The notes beneath the pieces are model-generated. The model was given only the letters and a program-made list of their open reading frames with translations, was not told where the DNA came from and ran no database searches. From the NCBI GenBank assembly GCA_964529795.1, contig CAZGXM010000005.1, forward strand, positions 1-64,000: 64,000 bases of DNA. The letters are read 5' to 3'. The stretch comes from CAZGXM01 sp964529795. Its GTDB lineage: Bacteria; Bacillota; JADQBR01. The translations under genes and the position numbers were made by a program. Position 1 is the first letter of the stretch. Each line of letters begins with the position of its first letter. This document shows positions 1-8,202 of this stretch, in pieces.

Positions 1-165
1 AAAATAAGATTTCTCTTTACGAAAGATCAGTCCGACAACATGGGTTTTTCACATTTCATTCTTGTAAATGCCAAAGTCCTGTTTGGCGCTTTAAACAAAT
101 GCCGACTGCCCACCTCCTTAAATGAGTATTTATTTTTAAAAATATTTTGTTTATTATGATAATAT
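1..165. other. Window edge without a recognised gene
   Basis: These bases lie downstream of a sigma-54 promoter (166-181) that points left. A ribosome-binding-like TAAGGAGGTG stands at 111-120 on the minus strand. The frames after it open only short peptides that stop near base 27, or run off the window without a convincing start codon. The target gene probably begins at or beyond the left edge. Confidence 0.4.
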
Positions 166-181
166 TGCAACATGTATGCCA
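166..181 (-). promoter_or_regulatory. Sigma-54 (-24/-12) promoter pointing left
   Basis: The minus strand reads TGGCATACATGTTGCA. This has the GG and GC doublets of a -24/-12 promoter with the correct 5-base gap between TGGCAT and TTGCA. It sits downstream of the sigma-54 activator gene ending at 290, and palindromes that may be enhancer sites lie about 100-130 bases upstream (276-313). The gene it drives is outside the window. Confidence 0.65.
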
Positions 182-200
182 GGCTTAAGCGCGGGTTTAT

Positions 201-238
201 AAAAAAATAAACCACGTAAATACAAGGTTTACGTGGTT
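201..238 (-). terminator. Intrinsic terminator of the 290-2401 activator gene
   Basis: An 11-base perfect stem (AACCACGTAAA paired with TTTACGTGGTT, 7-base loop) is followed on the minus strand by a T-rich run (plus-strand A run 201-207). It lies about 50 bases after the stop codon of the activator gene. Confidence 0.8.
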
Positions 239-275
239 GGCTGACGAGAGTTATGAAAGTGAGACGGCATCAACC

Positions 276-313
276 GATGCCACACAGCATCACCGGCGAT
301 GTTGCACAGCAAC
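276..313. promoter_or_regulatory. Two palindromes, probable activator (enhancer) sites
   Basis: GTTGCACAGCAAC at 301-313 is a perfect palindrome around ACA and lies inside the last codons of the activator gene. GATGC-N6-GCATC at 276-291 overlaps its stop. The core TGCACAGCA recurs at 8203-8215 upstream of the 4-hydroxybutyryl-CoA dehydratase operon. Both places lie about 80-130 bases upstream of a sigma-54 promoter, the usual place for enhancer sites. Binding by the adjacent 703-residue activator is inferred. Confidence 0.5.
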
Positions 314-2401
314 GTTCTGGCTTGCATTTTTCTTTCTTACCACCGTAGACTGGTTTACACCCAATACTTTGGCGGCTTTTCTAGTGCTGCCGTATTCCTT
401 TAATGCCCGTTCGATAAGAATTTTTTCCACCAGCTGGATGGCATCCTTTAAGGGCATGATTCTGGCGATACTGATCGGCCCTTCATCCCCGCGTTCATTG
501 CGCAGCAAGGCGGGAAGGTTATCACAAGTAATCACATCTTCATTGGAGGTAACCACCATTCTTTCAACAATATTCTCCAGTTCCCTGACATTGCCCGGCC
601 ACTCGTACACGATCAACTCGTCCAGCACCTCCGGAGATATCCTCTTGTTCAGCGAGTACTTGCGGTTAAACTTCTTTAAAAAATGGAAGGCCAGGGGAAT
701 TATATCCTCCTTGCGTTCTCGGAGCGGCGGAACCTCTATGGGTACCACATTTAAACGGTAGTACAAATCCTCTCTGAACTTTTTTTCCGCCACCAGCTTG
801 TTCAGCCGGGCATTGGTGGCGGCAATGATTCTCACATCGATTTTTCTGGGTCTCGTGCTCCCTACCCGGGTGATCTCTTCTTCCTGAAGCACCCGGAGCA
901 GCTTGACCTGCAAATTTAGGGGTAGGTCACCAATCTCATCCAAAAAGATGGTCCCCTGGTGGGCTTCTTCAAACAAGCCTGCCTTGCCGCCTTTTTTGGC
1001 GCCGGTAAATGCCCCTTCCTCATACCCGAACAGCTCGGATTCCAGCAGGTGGTCAGGAATGGCGCCGCAGTTTATTGTTACAAAGGAATTGTCTTTCCGC
1101 TTGCTGCTGGAATGAATGATACGGGCAATCAGTTCCTTGCCAACTCCAGACTCCCCCAATATCAACACGGTGGAATCCACCCGCGCTATTTTCAGGGCAA
1201 GCTGTACCACGTTCTGCATTTTTTCGCTGGAGAAAATCACCTGCTTTTGTTCACCCAGCTGTTCTTTTAACTGCTTCAATTCGTGGTAGTACTTGTTGCT
1301 CAGCTCTTTGGTGCGTTCCAGCTCCGCCCGCAGGTTATTCAGCTCGGTTAAATCCCGCCCGGTGGAAACCACCTTGATAATGTTACCGTTGTCGTCAAAT
1401 ACGGGCGTCCCGGTGAAAAAGATTTCCCTGCCGGTCTTCAGTTTCTGTAAAATGGTAACAGGTTTCTTTTTCTGCAGTACCAGCAGGCTGACGGACTGGG
1501 AGACAATTCCCTCCTCCTCAAGCTCGGCCATGTTTTTCCCCAGAATGGTGTTGCGGTCAATTTCGGAAATCCGCTCATAAGCTTTGTTGATCTTTTCAAG
1601 ATTACCCTGAGCATCGGCCACCACGATGGCATCATGACAGGAGTCGATGATGGCATGCAGCTCTTTGTTCAGGTTTTGGGTAAGCTCCAGTTCCTGGGAC
1701 ACAGTCTCCAGCACAGATATATCCTGAAATACGCCCACAGCGCCAATGAGCCCGTTTCCTTCGTAAATAGGCGTCCTGTTGGATACTACTTTATAACCGT
1801 TAATATTCATTTTTTGCCCGAAAACCGGTGTGCCGGTCTTGATCACATCGGGCAGGCCGGTTTCGGGTACTACCTGCTCGATATCGGCATTGATGGCCTC
1901 CCGGTAACTCCACCCGGTAAAAGCCGCGGCCGCCTTGTTCATCAGTATGATCCGGTTCTCGGTATTAATGGCAATAATGCCGTTGTAAGTTGAATCGATT
2001 ATTGTCTGCAGCCTGTTGAGCATGACCTGGGCTTTTTTTCTAAATACAATCATCAGGTCAGTCCTGGAGATAATCCCTTTCAATATGCCGCTTTCGTCGG
2101 TTACTGCCAGCTGGTCGGTGTTAATGTCAAGCAGTTCTTTTATTGAAGTTTCTTCTCTCACGGAGATAAAGTCAGTGGTCATCAAATCCTCGACTGGGAT
2201 ACCAGTGTCCTTTTTTTCCGCCACCAATTTACACAGGCTGTTTTTGGTGAAAAATCCCTGCAGCACCCGCCTGTCATCCACCACGGGAATACTTTCTACC
2301 TGGGGATGTGTGGTGAAAAGCCCCGCAGCCTCCAGCAGACTTGTATCCATTTTTACGGCAACCACATCTTTGGTCATTATATCCGAAGCCTTTTCCCACA
2401 T
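290..2401 (-). CDS. Sigma-54-dependent transcriptional activator with CBS and PAS sensory domains
   Basis: This 703-residue bacterial enhancer-binding protein begins with two CBS domains (about residues 9-60 and 72-118), which in other proteins bind adenine nucleotides. Two PAS domains follow (about 125-235 and 245-360), then a coiled-coil linker. The AAA+ domain has Walker A GESGVGKE near 417, the sigma-54 contact loop GAFTGA near 463 and Walker B FLDEIGD near 485. A Fis-type helix-turn-helix lies at the C-terminus (about 665-695). It has its own terminator at 201-238 and is separated from the operon ending at 2501 by another terminator. The nearby sigma-54 promoters at 8111-8126 and 166-181, with a shared palindrome, suggest it controls the 4-hydroxybutyrate genes and the gene beyond the left edge. 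The ligand is unknown; CBS sensing of energy state or CoA-type nucleotides is possible. Confidence 0.9.
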   Translation of the reverse strand: MWEKASDIMTKDVVAVKMDTSLLEAAGLFTTHPQVESIPVVDDRRVLQGFFTKNSLCKLVAEKKDTGIPVEDLMTTDFISVREETSIKELLDINTDQLAVTDESGILKGIISRTDLMIVFRKKAQVMLNRLQTIIDSTYNGIIAINTENRIILMNKAAAAFTGWSYREAINADIEQVVPETGLPDVIKTGTPVFGQKMNINGYKVVSNRTPIYEGNGLIGAVGVFQDISVLETVSQELELTQNLNKELHAIIDSCHDAIVVADAQGNLEKINKAYERISEIDRNTILGKNMAELEEEGIVSQSVSLLVLQKKKPVTILQKLKTGREIFFTGTPVFDDNGNIIKVVSTGRDLTELNNLRAELERTKELSNKYYHELKQLKEQLGEQKQVIFSSEKMQNVVQLALKIARVDSTVLILGESGVGKELIARIIHSSSKRKDNSFVTINCGAIPDHLLESELFGYEEGAFTGAKKGGKAGLFEEAHQGTIFLDEIGDLPLNLQVKLLRVLQEEEITRVGSTRPRKIDVRIIAATNARLNKLVAEKKFREDLYYRLNVVPIEVPPLRERKEDIIPLAFHFLKKFNRKYSLNKRISPEVLDELIVYEWPGNVRELENIVERMVVTSNEDVITCDNLPALLRNERGDEGPISIARIMPLKDAIQLVEKILIERALKEYGSTRKAAKVLGVNQSTVVRKKNASQNVAVQHRR

Positions 2402-2484
2402 GGAAACCCGTTCCCTTTTTTAAAGATTTATTATTCATAATATTCGACAAATTTTTAACTATTCCTCTAAAATTCGTAGATGAC

Positions 2485-2517
2485 AAAATATGCAGGTGTT
2501 TCAAACCTGCATATTTT
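2485..2517 (-). terminator. Intrinsic terminator ending the 4-hydroxybutyrate operon
   Basis: A 13-base perfect inverted repeat (AAAATATGCAGGT with ACCTGCATATTTT, 7-base loop) overlaps the last codons and stop of the gene at 2501-2836. The downstream arm ends in a T run on the minus strand. Confidence 0.7.
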
Positions 2518-2836
2518 CCAGTATCAGACCACTTTCCAGCAGTAAGTTGACCAGCAGTAAGTTGTCGGCGCCCAGTACCTTGATCAAATTCAACTGGTTT
2601 TCAGCACTGAACTTTACACTCAGGCCGACAACATTGCGGATTACATTACTGAAAGTCATCTTACCCGCCGGCACCCGCTCCATCCTGACATCGGCATAGA
2701 GCAATTTCTGCGTCGAGCCTTCACAGATGGTGTTGAGCTGGATGGAATAACTGTTGTCGTCATACTCTGTTTTTACCAACAGGCGATTTTCCCCGATGCG
2801 TTCCACCACAATGTTTTTGGTGCATTTGAAGACCAT
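2501..2836 (-). CDS. Small uncharacterised protein at the end of the 4-hydroxybutyrate operon
   Basis: The 111-residue protein starts at ATG 2836, chosen because GAGGGGAG stands just upstream. The longer open frame to 2953 runs back into the relic dehydrogenase and is unlikely to be used. It is soluble, with alternating charged and hydrophobic stretches suggestive of beta strands, and no signal peptide, cysteine motif or family that I recognise. It is the last gene before the terminator at 2485-2517 and lies 13 bases after the 3-hydroxybutyryl-CoA dehydrogenase relic. Its function is unknown; its position suggests co-expression with the CoA-thioester genes. Confidence 0.7.
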   Translation of the reverse strand: MVFKCTKNIVVERIGENRLLVKTEYDDNSYSIQLNTICEGSTQKLLYADVRMERVPAGKMTFSNVIRNVVGLSVKFSAENQLNLIKVLGADNLLLVNLLLESGLILENMQV

Positions 2837-2849
2837 CCTGTTTCTCCCC

Positions 2850-3059
2850 TCAAGCGCCGTAATTGTAAAAACGGCGTCCGGTCTTTTGGCCCAGGTCGCC
2901 TGCCCGCACCATTTTGCGCAACAGGGGCGCCGGCCTGTATTTGTCCTCCCCAAATTCCTGGTGGAGAGTTTCCATCACCGCCAGGCAGACATCCAAACCG
3001 ATCATGTCCGCCAGGGCCATGGGGCCAATGGGGTGGTTGACTTTTATCATTTTGAACAC
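2850..3059 (-). pseudogene. hbd: C-terminal relic of 3-hydroxybutyryl-CoA dehydrogenase
   Basis: About 70 codons directly abut the thiolase stop. They match the C-terminal helical domain of 3-hydroxyacyl-CoA dehydrogenases: NHPIGPMALADMIGLD, then KYRPAPLLRKMVRAGDLG, then GRRFYNY. The whole N-terminal NAD-binding Rossmann domain and the catalytic His-Glu region (roughly 210 residues) are missing. A GTG at 3059 could start translation, but no complete enzyme can result. The simplest reading is an internal deletion joining thiolase to the last quarter of hbd. The short-chain dehydrogenase at 4252-5016 could have taken over the step; that is inference. Confidence 0.85.
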
Positions 3060-4238
3060 CTACCTTTCAATGATGGTGGCAATCCCCTGGCCGCCGCCGA
3101 TGCAGGCAGTGGCCAGGCCGTATCTGGCATTCCTCTCCAGCATCTCGTAAATAAGCTTGATGAGGATGATAACCCCGGTGGCACCCAGCGGGTGGCCCAG
3201 TGCTATGGCACCACCATTGACGTTTACCTTATCCCGGTCCAGTCCTAGGGCCTTTTCACAGGCCAAATACTGGGCGGCAAAAGCTTCGTTTAACTCGATT
3301 AAATCTATATCCTGCAAGGTGAGGCCCGCCCTTTCCAGGGCTTTGTTGGTTGCGGGGACCGGGCCGTACCCCATGTAAAGCGGTTCTACCCCCGCCGTGG
3401 CGTAACCCTTGATTTTTGCGAGGGGCTCCAGACCAAACTCCCTGGCCCTGTCGCCGGTCATAAGAACTACGGCTGCTGCAGCATCGTTGATGCCGGAAGC
3501 ATTGCCGGCGGTAACCGTGCCGTCTTTTTTAAAGACCGGTTTCAGCTTTGCCAGCCCTGCCAAACTGACATCAGCCCTGGGATGTTCATCGATACAAAAC
3601 CTTACCGTTTCCCCTTTCCGCCCGGGGACATCCACCGGGACCATCTGGGCTTCAAACTTTCCGCTTTCAATAGCGGCCACGGCACGCTGGTGGCTAAGCA
3701 AGGCAAATTCGTCCTGCTCTTCCCTTGATATTTGATATTTTTCCGCCAGGTTTTCCGCCGTCACGCCCATGTGCACCAGATAATTGGAGTCCGTTAAAAC
3801 GGCAATCAGGCCGTCCCTCAGTTTCGAGTCACCCATCCTGCAGCCCCAGCGGGCCCCTTCCAGCAGGTAAGGGGCATTGCTCATGCTTTCCAGCCCCACG
3901 GCCAGGACGACCTCGACAGCGCCGGAAACAATGGTTTCGTATGCCGAGTTCACTGCCTGCAGGCCTGAACCGCATAAACGGTTTAAAGTATAAGCAGGAG
4001 TTTCTACCGGCAGACCAGCCTTCAGTGCCGCCGTCCTGGCCGGGTTAGAAGCATCGCCGATAGTTTGAATCACGTTGCCCATAATTACCTGGTCAACATG
4101 GCTGCCGTCAATACCCGCCCTGTTTAGACTTTCCTTGATTATACCCGCGGCCAGGTCCGAAGGGGGTACCGCTTTGAGTGATTTGCCGTAGGAACCGATG
4201 GCTGTCCTCACACCGCTGACAATGACAACTTCCTTCAT
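3060..4238 (-). CDS. Acetyl-CoA C-acetyltransferase (thiolase)
   Basis: This 392-residue thiolase joins or cleaves acetoacetyl-CoA and acetyl-CoA. The nucleophilic cysteine is in LNRLCGSGLQAV (about residue 88). The C-terminal motifs NGGAIALGHPLGATG (catalytic His) and ACIGGGQG (acid/base Cys) are intact. The length is normal for the family. The start at 4238 is supported by GGGAGGG upstream; an upstream in-frame ATG at 4271 lies inside the preceding gene. It follows the short-chain dehydrogenase with a 13-base gap. In this operon it would carry acetoacetyl-CoA to two acetyl-CoA, completing 4-hydroxybutyrate or crotonate oxidation. Confidence 0.93.
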   Translation of the reverse strand: MKEVVIVSGVRTAIGSYGKSLKAVPPSDLAAGIIKESLNRAGIDGSHVDQVIMGNVIQTIGDASNPARTAALKAGLPVETPAYTLNRLCGSGLQAVNSAYETIVSGAVEVVLAVGLESMSNAPYLLEGARWGCRMGDSKLRDGLIAVLTDSNYLVHMGVTAENLAEKYQISREEQDEFALLSHQRAVAAIESGKFEAQMVPVDVPGRKGETVRFCIDEHPRADVSLAGLAKLKPVFKKDGTVTAGNASGINDAAAAVVLMTGDRAREFGLEPLAKIKGYATAGVEPLYMGYGPVPATNKALERAGLTLQDIDLIELNEAFAAQYLACEKALGLDRDKVNVNGGAIALGHPLGATGVIILIKLIYEMLERNARYGLATACIGGGQGIATIIER

Positions 4239-4251
4239 TTCACAGCCCTCC

Positions 4252-5016
4252 CTACTTGGCCAGCCAGCCACCGTCCACGTACAGTATGTGGCCGGTGATA
4301 TAACTGGAAGCTTCAGATGACAGGAATACAGCCGGACCGACCAGGTCGGAAAGTTCCCCTATGCGGCCCATCGGTGTGTTGGTCAGTATTTCCTTGAGCC
4401 TTTCTTCATCGGAGAGCCAACCCTGGGTCATGGGGGTCCTGATATAGGCCGGGGCAATGGCATTGACGTTGATGTTATAGGGTGCCAGCTCCATGGCCAT
4501 TACCCTGGTCAGCTGGTTGATGCCTCCCTTGCTGGACGCGTAGGCAGCCTGGTTGGGCATGGCAACGCCGCCAAAAATGGAAGAAATGTTGATAATCTTA
4601 CCGCTTCTTTGTTTCATCATTACCCTAGCTACGGCCTGGCCCGCCAGGAAAATACCCTTTAAATTGGTAGCAATCACTTTGTCGTACTCTTCCTCTTCAT
4701 ATTCCACCAAAGGCTTCCTGATGTTCATGCCGGCATTGTTGATCAGGATATCGATCTTGCCAAATTCCTGGACGGCCGTTTCCACCATCCTCTCCACATC
4801 TGTTTTTTTGGTGACATCACACTGTACGGCAATAGCCTTTCTGTCCAGTTGCCTGATATTTTCCGCAGCAGTCTCGGCCTCTTCAAGATGTCTACTCAAA
4901 ATCACCAGGTCCGCCCCGTAGTGGGCCAGTCCCCGGGCCATGCCAAACCCGATACCTTTACTGCTCCCGGTAACAATTGCCACCTTGCCCTTTACATCCA
5001 AACCGGGAAAATTCAT
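4252..5016 (-). CDS. Short-chain dehydrogenase/reductase
   Basis: The 254-residue classical SDR has the NAD(P)-binding TGSSKGIG motif near the N-terminus, NNAG (about residue 90), and the Ser-Tyr-Lys triad in NISSIFG and YASSKGG. The Cys-free C-terminus ends YVDGGW, as in FabG and gluconate-5-dehydrogenase types. The start at 5016 has an excellent GGAGGAGG site. It stands between the CoA transferase and thiolase genes. A plausible role is 3-hydroxybutyryl-CoA or acetoacetyl-CoA oxidoreduction in place of the degraded hbd gene. Sequence alone cannot exclude a hydroxy-acid or sugar-acid substrate. Confidence 0.85.
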   Translation of the reverse strand: MNFPGLDVKGKVAIVTGSSKGIGFGMARGLAHYGADLVILSRHLEEAETAAENIRQLDRKAIAVQCDVTKKTDVERMVETAVQEFGKIDILINNAGMNIRKPLVEYEEEEYDKVIATNLKGIFLAGQAVARVMMKQRSGKIINISSIFGGVAMPNQAAYASSKGGINQLTRVMAMELAPYNINVNAIAPAYIRTPMTQGWLSDEERLKEILTNTPMGRIGELSDLVGPAVFLSSEASSYITGHILYVDGGWLAK

Positions 5017-5035
5017 TGGAAAAACCTCCTCCTTA

Positions 5036-6328
5036 CTAAAATAATTTTCTTTGTTTGGCAGCGGCTTCAAGTTCAGGCCGAAAATCCGGGTGAGCTATTT
5101 TAATCAATTCCATTGCCCGCTGCCTGTTGGTCTTGACCCTCAAGTCGGCAATGCCGTATTCGGTAACAACAAACTGCACGTCATACCGGGAAGTGGTCAC
5201 GACAGCACCTTCGTCCAGCAGGGAGACTATGCGGGAATACTTACCCCCGCCGGCGGTGGATGGCATGGCTATGATGGCCTTTCCGCCCCTGGAGCGCGAA
5301 GCGCCCCTGACAAAGTCCACCTGGCCGCCCACCGCACTGTACTGTCTGTAGCCGATGGTATCGGCACAGACCTGGCCCAGCAGGTCAACCTGGATTGCCG
5401 AGTTGATGGAAATCATTTTATCATTCTGCCCGATTACATAGGGGTCGTTGGTATAGTCAACGGTATAAAACTCAACATAGGGGTTGTCGTCTACAAAGTC
5501 ATAAAGCCCGCGGGTACCCATTACAAAGGCACAGACCATTTTCCCCGGGTGTAATGTCTTCGCCTTTCCGTTGATAACACCTTTTTCCACCAGTCCAACT
5601 ACCCCATCGGAAAACATTTCCGTGTGAATGCCCAAGTCCTTTTTGTCATGAAGAAAGTTCAGCACCGCGTCGGGGATGGCACCGATGCCAAGCTGCAGCG
5701 TAGAGCCGTCTTCTATCAGGCTGGCAACATTTTCGCCAATGGCCCTTTCCACTTCACCAATGGTTGGTACGGGTATCTCGATCAGGTCACGGGTGCTTTC
5801 CACAAAGAAGTCAATGTCGTTGACATGGATGAAAGTATCGCCGTAAGTTTTGGGCATCTTTTCGTTCACCTGGGCAATTACCGTTTTGGCAATTTCGGCA
5901 GCATGTTTGGTGTAGTCAACTGAAATTCCCAGGGAACAGAATCCCCACTTGTTGGGCGGCGAGACCTGGATTAAGGCCACATCCGGCGGAACGTACTCTC
6001 GATATGCCCTGGGCAGTTCGTGAAAAAAACAAGCAGTAAAGTCGGCCCTGCCGTCATGAATGGCCTTTCTGGTGGCCGCGCCGGCAAAAAAGGCATTGTG
6101 CCTGAAGTTTTCCTCAAAACCTTCCTGGGCATACTCGGCAGGCCCTATGGCAGCCATGTGGGATACCGCCACATTTCTCAAGTCCTTTCTCGCCACCATG
6201 GCTTCTATCAGAGTTCTCGGTTCCCCGCAGGCATGCTGCAGCACCACATGGTCACCGGATTTAATGTTTTTTACAGCTTCTTCAGCGGAAACAAGTCGCT
6301 TTTTATATGTCTCTTTCCAGTTTAACAA
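5036..6328 (-). CDS. Acetyl-CoA:4-hydroxybutyrate CoA-transferase family protein
   Basis: This 430-residue member of the Cat2/AbfT/acetyl-CoA hydrolase family transfers CoA from acetyl-CoA or a similar donor to a short carboxylic acid through a glutamyl-CoA intermediate. The likely catalytic glutamate is in HTEMFSDGVVGL (about residue 240). The glycine-rich LQLGIGAIPDAVL and the C-terminal VTEYGIADLR are typical. Translation starts at TTG 6328 after GGAGGG and overlaps the end of the preceding small gene by 7 bases, so the two are probably translationally coupled. Together with 4-hydroxybutyryl-CoA dehydratase upstream, 4-hydroxybutyrate is the best substrate guess. Confidence 0.88.
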   Translation of the reverse strand: MLNWKETYKKRLVSAEEAVKNIKSGDHVVLQHACGEPRTLIEAMVARKDLRNVAVSHMAAIGPAEYAQEGFEENFRHNAFFAGAATRKAIHDGRADFTACFFHELPRAYREYVPPDVALIQVSPPNKWGFCSLGISVDYTKHAAEIAKTVIAQVNEKMPKTYGDTFIHVNDIDFFVESTRDLIEIPVPTIGEVERAIGENVASLIEDGSTLQLGIGAIPDAVLNFLHDKKDLGIHTEMFSDGVVGLVEKGVINGKAKTLHPGKMVCAFVMGTRGLYDFVDDNPYVEFYTVDYTNDPYVIGQNDKMISINSAIQVDLLGQVCADTIGYRQYSAVGGQVDFVRGASRSRGGKAIIAMPSTAGGGKYSRIVSLLDEGAVVTTSRYDVQFVVTEYGIADLRVKTNRQRAMELIKIAHPDFRPELEAAAKQRKLF

Positions 6329-6615
6329 CTTTGTCCCTCCAATCTTCTGATCAATTGATGTTTGAGTTCTTCGGGCGAAAGCTTGACCCGCTCCAATGTA
6401 TGACCGGCCACGGTAATCACCGGCACGTCTCCCACCTCGGGCCGGGTGGCGCAGTTTACCTCGCAGCCGCTGAAAATGACCAGACAGGATATACCGGCAA
6501 ATGAACCGGTGACAAATCGATATTGGGGAAACCTCTGCCGTAACATTGCAAATATTTCCATGCTGTTTATTTGAGGGTTACAGTTGCCGCAGAACTTGAC
6601 ACCAACTACCCGCAT
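6322..6615 (-). CDS. Small cysteine-rich conserved protein between dehydratase and CoA transferase
   Basis: The 97-residue protein begins MRVVGVKFCGNCNPQIN. Two more cysteines lie in FSGCEVNCATRP, four in all within a compact alpha/beta-like sequence. The paired CxxC and CxxxC could hold an iron-sulphur centre, zinc or a redox disulphide; this is inference. It starts with AAAGGGA in front, 15 bases after the dehydratase gene, and its stop overlaps the start of the CoA transferase. I do not recognise a characterised family. Its position suggests an accessory or redox role for the oxygen-sensitive dehydratase. Confidence 0.75.
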   Translation of the reverse strand: MRVVGVKFCGNCNPQINSMEIFAMLRQRFPQYRFVTGSFAGISCLVIFSGCEVNCATRPEVGDVPVITVAGHTLERVKLSPEELKHQLIRRLEGQSC

Positions 6616-6630
6616 GACAGATCCCTTTAT

Positions 6631-8073
6631 TTACTCGGTAATTCCCGCCAATTTTTTGGCCAACTCCGCCTTGTGCTGCAAGTTGCCCTGTCTCAACAGC
6701 ATTACTCGCTGGGCCTGGGGTGAACCGGCGCCGTGCATGCTTTCCACCAGGGCCGTACCCCCGGTCATATTCTCAATAAGGCGGCCAATGCGGATCCTTG
6801 CCTCGGCGGACACCCCGTCTCTGGCTTTAAAATATTTCTCTACATACTTGCCGATTTCCGGATGCTTCAGGTCTTTCTCGGAGGGCATGGTGGCAATGTA
6901 GCCGCCGGCAACGTCATGGGACAGGCGGCAGATTTCATAGATATAGCGGGTGACGTTTTGTTTCACCACATTGGCCAGCAGCGGGTCCACAAAGTATGCC
7001 CCTGATGCAGTGGGCCTGCCCTCGGATGAACAGGCAATGGAACCGCAGTAAAGAGTTTCCGCCAGGTGAATCATCTCCACAATTTTGTCCTTGACATGGG
7101 AAGCCTTGGCCACACCGTTGTAATCGGCCGCCAGCGCCGTGGCGCCGATAATGACATCGCTCACACCGGTCTTGCACCCGCCGTAGTTTTGCCGGTGATA
7201 GGAAGCAAACCGTTCTACCAGCATGCCGGCATATTGAGCTTCACCGCACATAAACACCCTTTCCCAGGGGACAAAGACATCTTCCAGAATAGTTAATGCT
7301 TCCCCGCCCACTATGCCGTACCTGGCATTGCCGCAGTCGATATCACCTTCCAGGCGGCGCTCATCATTCATCTGCCGGCCAAAAATATGCTTCACTCCAG
7401 GGGCATCAACAGGAACGGCACAGGCCACTGCATAGTCTTTATCCTCTTCACCCAAAGCCACCGTGGGCATGATAATCATTTCATGGGAGTTGACAATGCC
7501 CGTTTGATGGGCCTTTGCACCACGGATAACAATACCTTTATCATTCTTCTCCACAACATGTACGTACATGTCAGGATCTGACTGCTGGCTGGGCTTTTTA
7601 CCCCGGTCCCCCTTGGGGTCTGTCATGGAGCCGGCAGACATCAAGTCATTGTCCTGTACATATTTAAGAAATTCGCAAAACCGCCGGTGGTAGTCTGTAC
7701 CCAGGGCCTGGTCCATTTCGTAGGTTGTGGAATATAAGGCGTTTAACCCGTCGAAGCCCACACACCGCTGGAAGCAGCTCCCTGTCCGCTGGGCAATCAT
7801 CCGCAGCATTTTGACCTTTTTTATCAAGTCCCCGGGGCTCTGGTGAATATGGGTAAACCGGTTGATTTTATTGCCTGTCAGGTGGGAAGTAGCCGTCACC
7901 AGGTCCTCAAACTGAGGGTCGTGGGCCATATCATAGGTCAAAGCCGCCGCATTGATATGCGGTTGAAAAAACAGGTGCCGGGTGAAATCCTCAATTTTTT
8001 CACCGAAAGCATATATCTGCGTATTCAGTTGTTTTAAGCTTTCAACATATTCCTTACCTGTTTTTAAAGCCAT
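6631..8073 (-). CDS. abfD: 4-hydroxybutyryl-CoA dehydratase / vinylacetyl-CoA delta-isomerase
   Basis: The 480-residue flavin and [4Fe-4S] enzyme converts 4-hydroxybutyryl-CoA to crotonyl-CoA by a ketyl-radical mechanism. The cluster ligands are visible: two cysteines in SCFQRCVGF (about 99 and 103), and histidine plus cysteine in YHRQNYGGCK (about 290 and 297), the same pattern as the Clostridium aminobutyricum enzyme. The length is normal. It is the first gene of an operon with a sigma-54 promoter at 8111-8126. No dedicated 4-hydroxybutyrate dehydrogenase is seen here, so the pathway may begin with 4-hydroxybutyrate itself, or run from crotonyl-CoA. Confidence 0.95.
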   Translation of the reverse strand: MALKTGKEYVESLKQLNTQIYAFGEKIEDFTRHLFFQPHINAAALTYDMAHDPQFEDLVTATSHLTGNKINRFTHIHQSPGDLIKKVKMLRMIAQRTGSCFQRCVGFDGLNALYSTTYEMDQALGTDYHRRFCEFLKYVQDNDLMSAGSMTDPKGDRGKKPSQQSDPDMYVHVVEKNDKGIVIRGAKAHQTGIVNSHEMIIMPTVALGEEDKDYAVACAVPVDAPGVKHIFGRQMNDERRLEGDIDCGNARYGIVGGEALTILEDVFVPWERVFMCGEAQYAGMLVERFASYHRQNYGGCKTGVSDVIIGATALAADYNGVAKASHVKDKIVEMIHLAETLYCGSIACSSEGRPTASGAYFVDPLLANVVKQNVTRYIYEICRLSHDVAGGYIATMPSEKDLKHPEIGKYVEKYFKARDGVSAEARIRIGRLIENMTGGTALVESMHGAGSPQAQRVMLLRQGNLQHKAELAKKLAGITE

Positions 8074-8110
8074 GGTAAAACCCCCTCTGAATTTTTTGAT
8101 AAATCAAGCA

Positions 8111-8126
8111 AGCAAGTTGTGTGCCA
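8111..8126 (-). promoter_or_regulatory. Sigma-54 promoter of the 4-hydroxybutyrate operon
   Basis: The minus strand reads TGGCACACAACTTGCT: TGGCAC, a 5-base gap, TTGCT, an essentially perfect -24/-12 element. It lies 38 bases before the abfD start codon. A palindrome shared with the activator gene region lies about 80 bases further upstream. Confidence 0.85.
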
Positions 8127-8162
8127 ATACAAGAAATCCTTTTAATTTACAGGCAAAACAAT

Positions 8163-8191
8163 AAAAAAACAGCCGCCATTACTGGCGACTG
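8163..8191 (-). terminator. Intrinsic terminator after the LeuCD operon
   Basis: CAGTCGCCA pairs with TGGCGGCTG (one G-T pair) and is followed by seven Ts on the minus strand. It separates the upstream LeuD-type gene from the sigma-54 promoter of the next operon. Confidence 0.85.
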
Positions 8192-8202
8192 CCTGCCAAA
8201 CC

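Noticed and set aside
27..215. Minus-strand 62-codon frame at the left edge
   Set aside because: It starts upstream of the sigma-54 promoter and terminator and has no family signature; the TAAGGAGGTG inside it does not lead to a convincing start.
237..761. Plus-strand 174-codon frame
   Set aside because: It lies opposite the C-terminal half of the sigma-54 activator, with no ribosome site and no recognisable protein.
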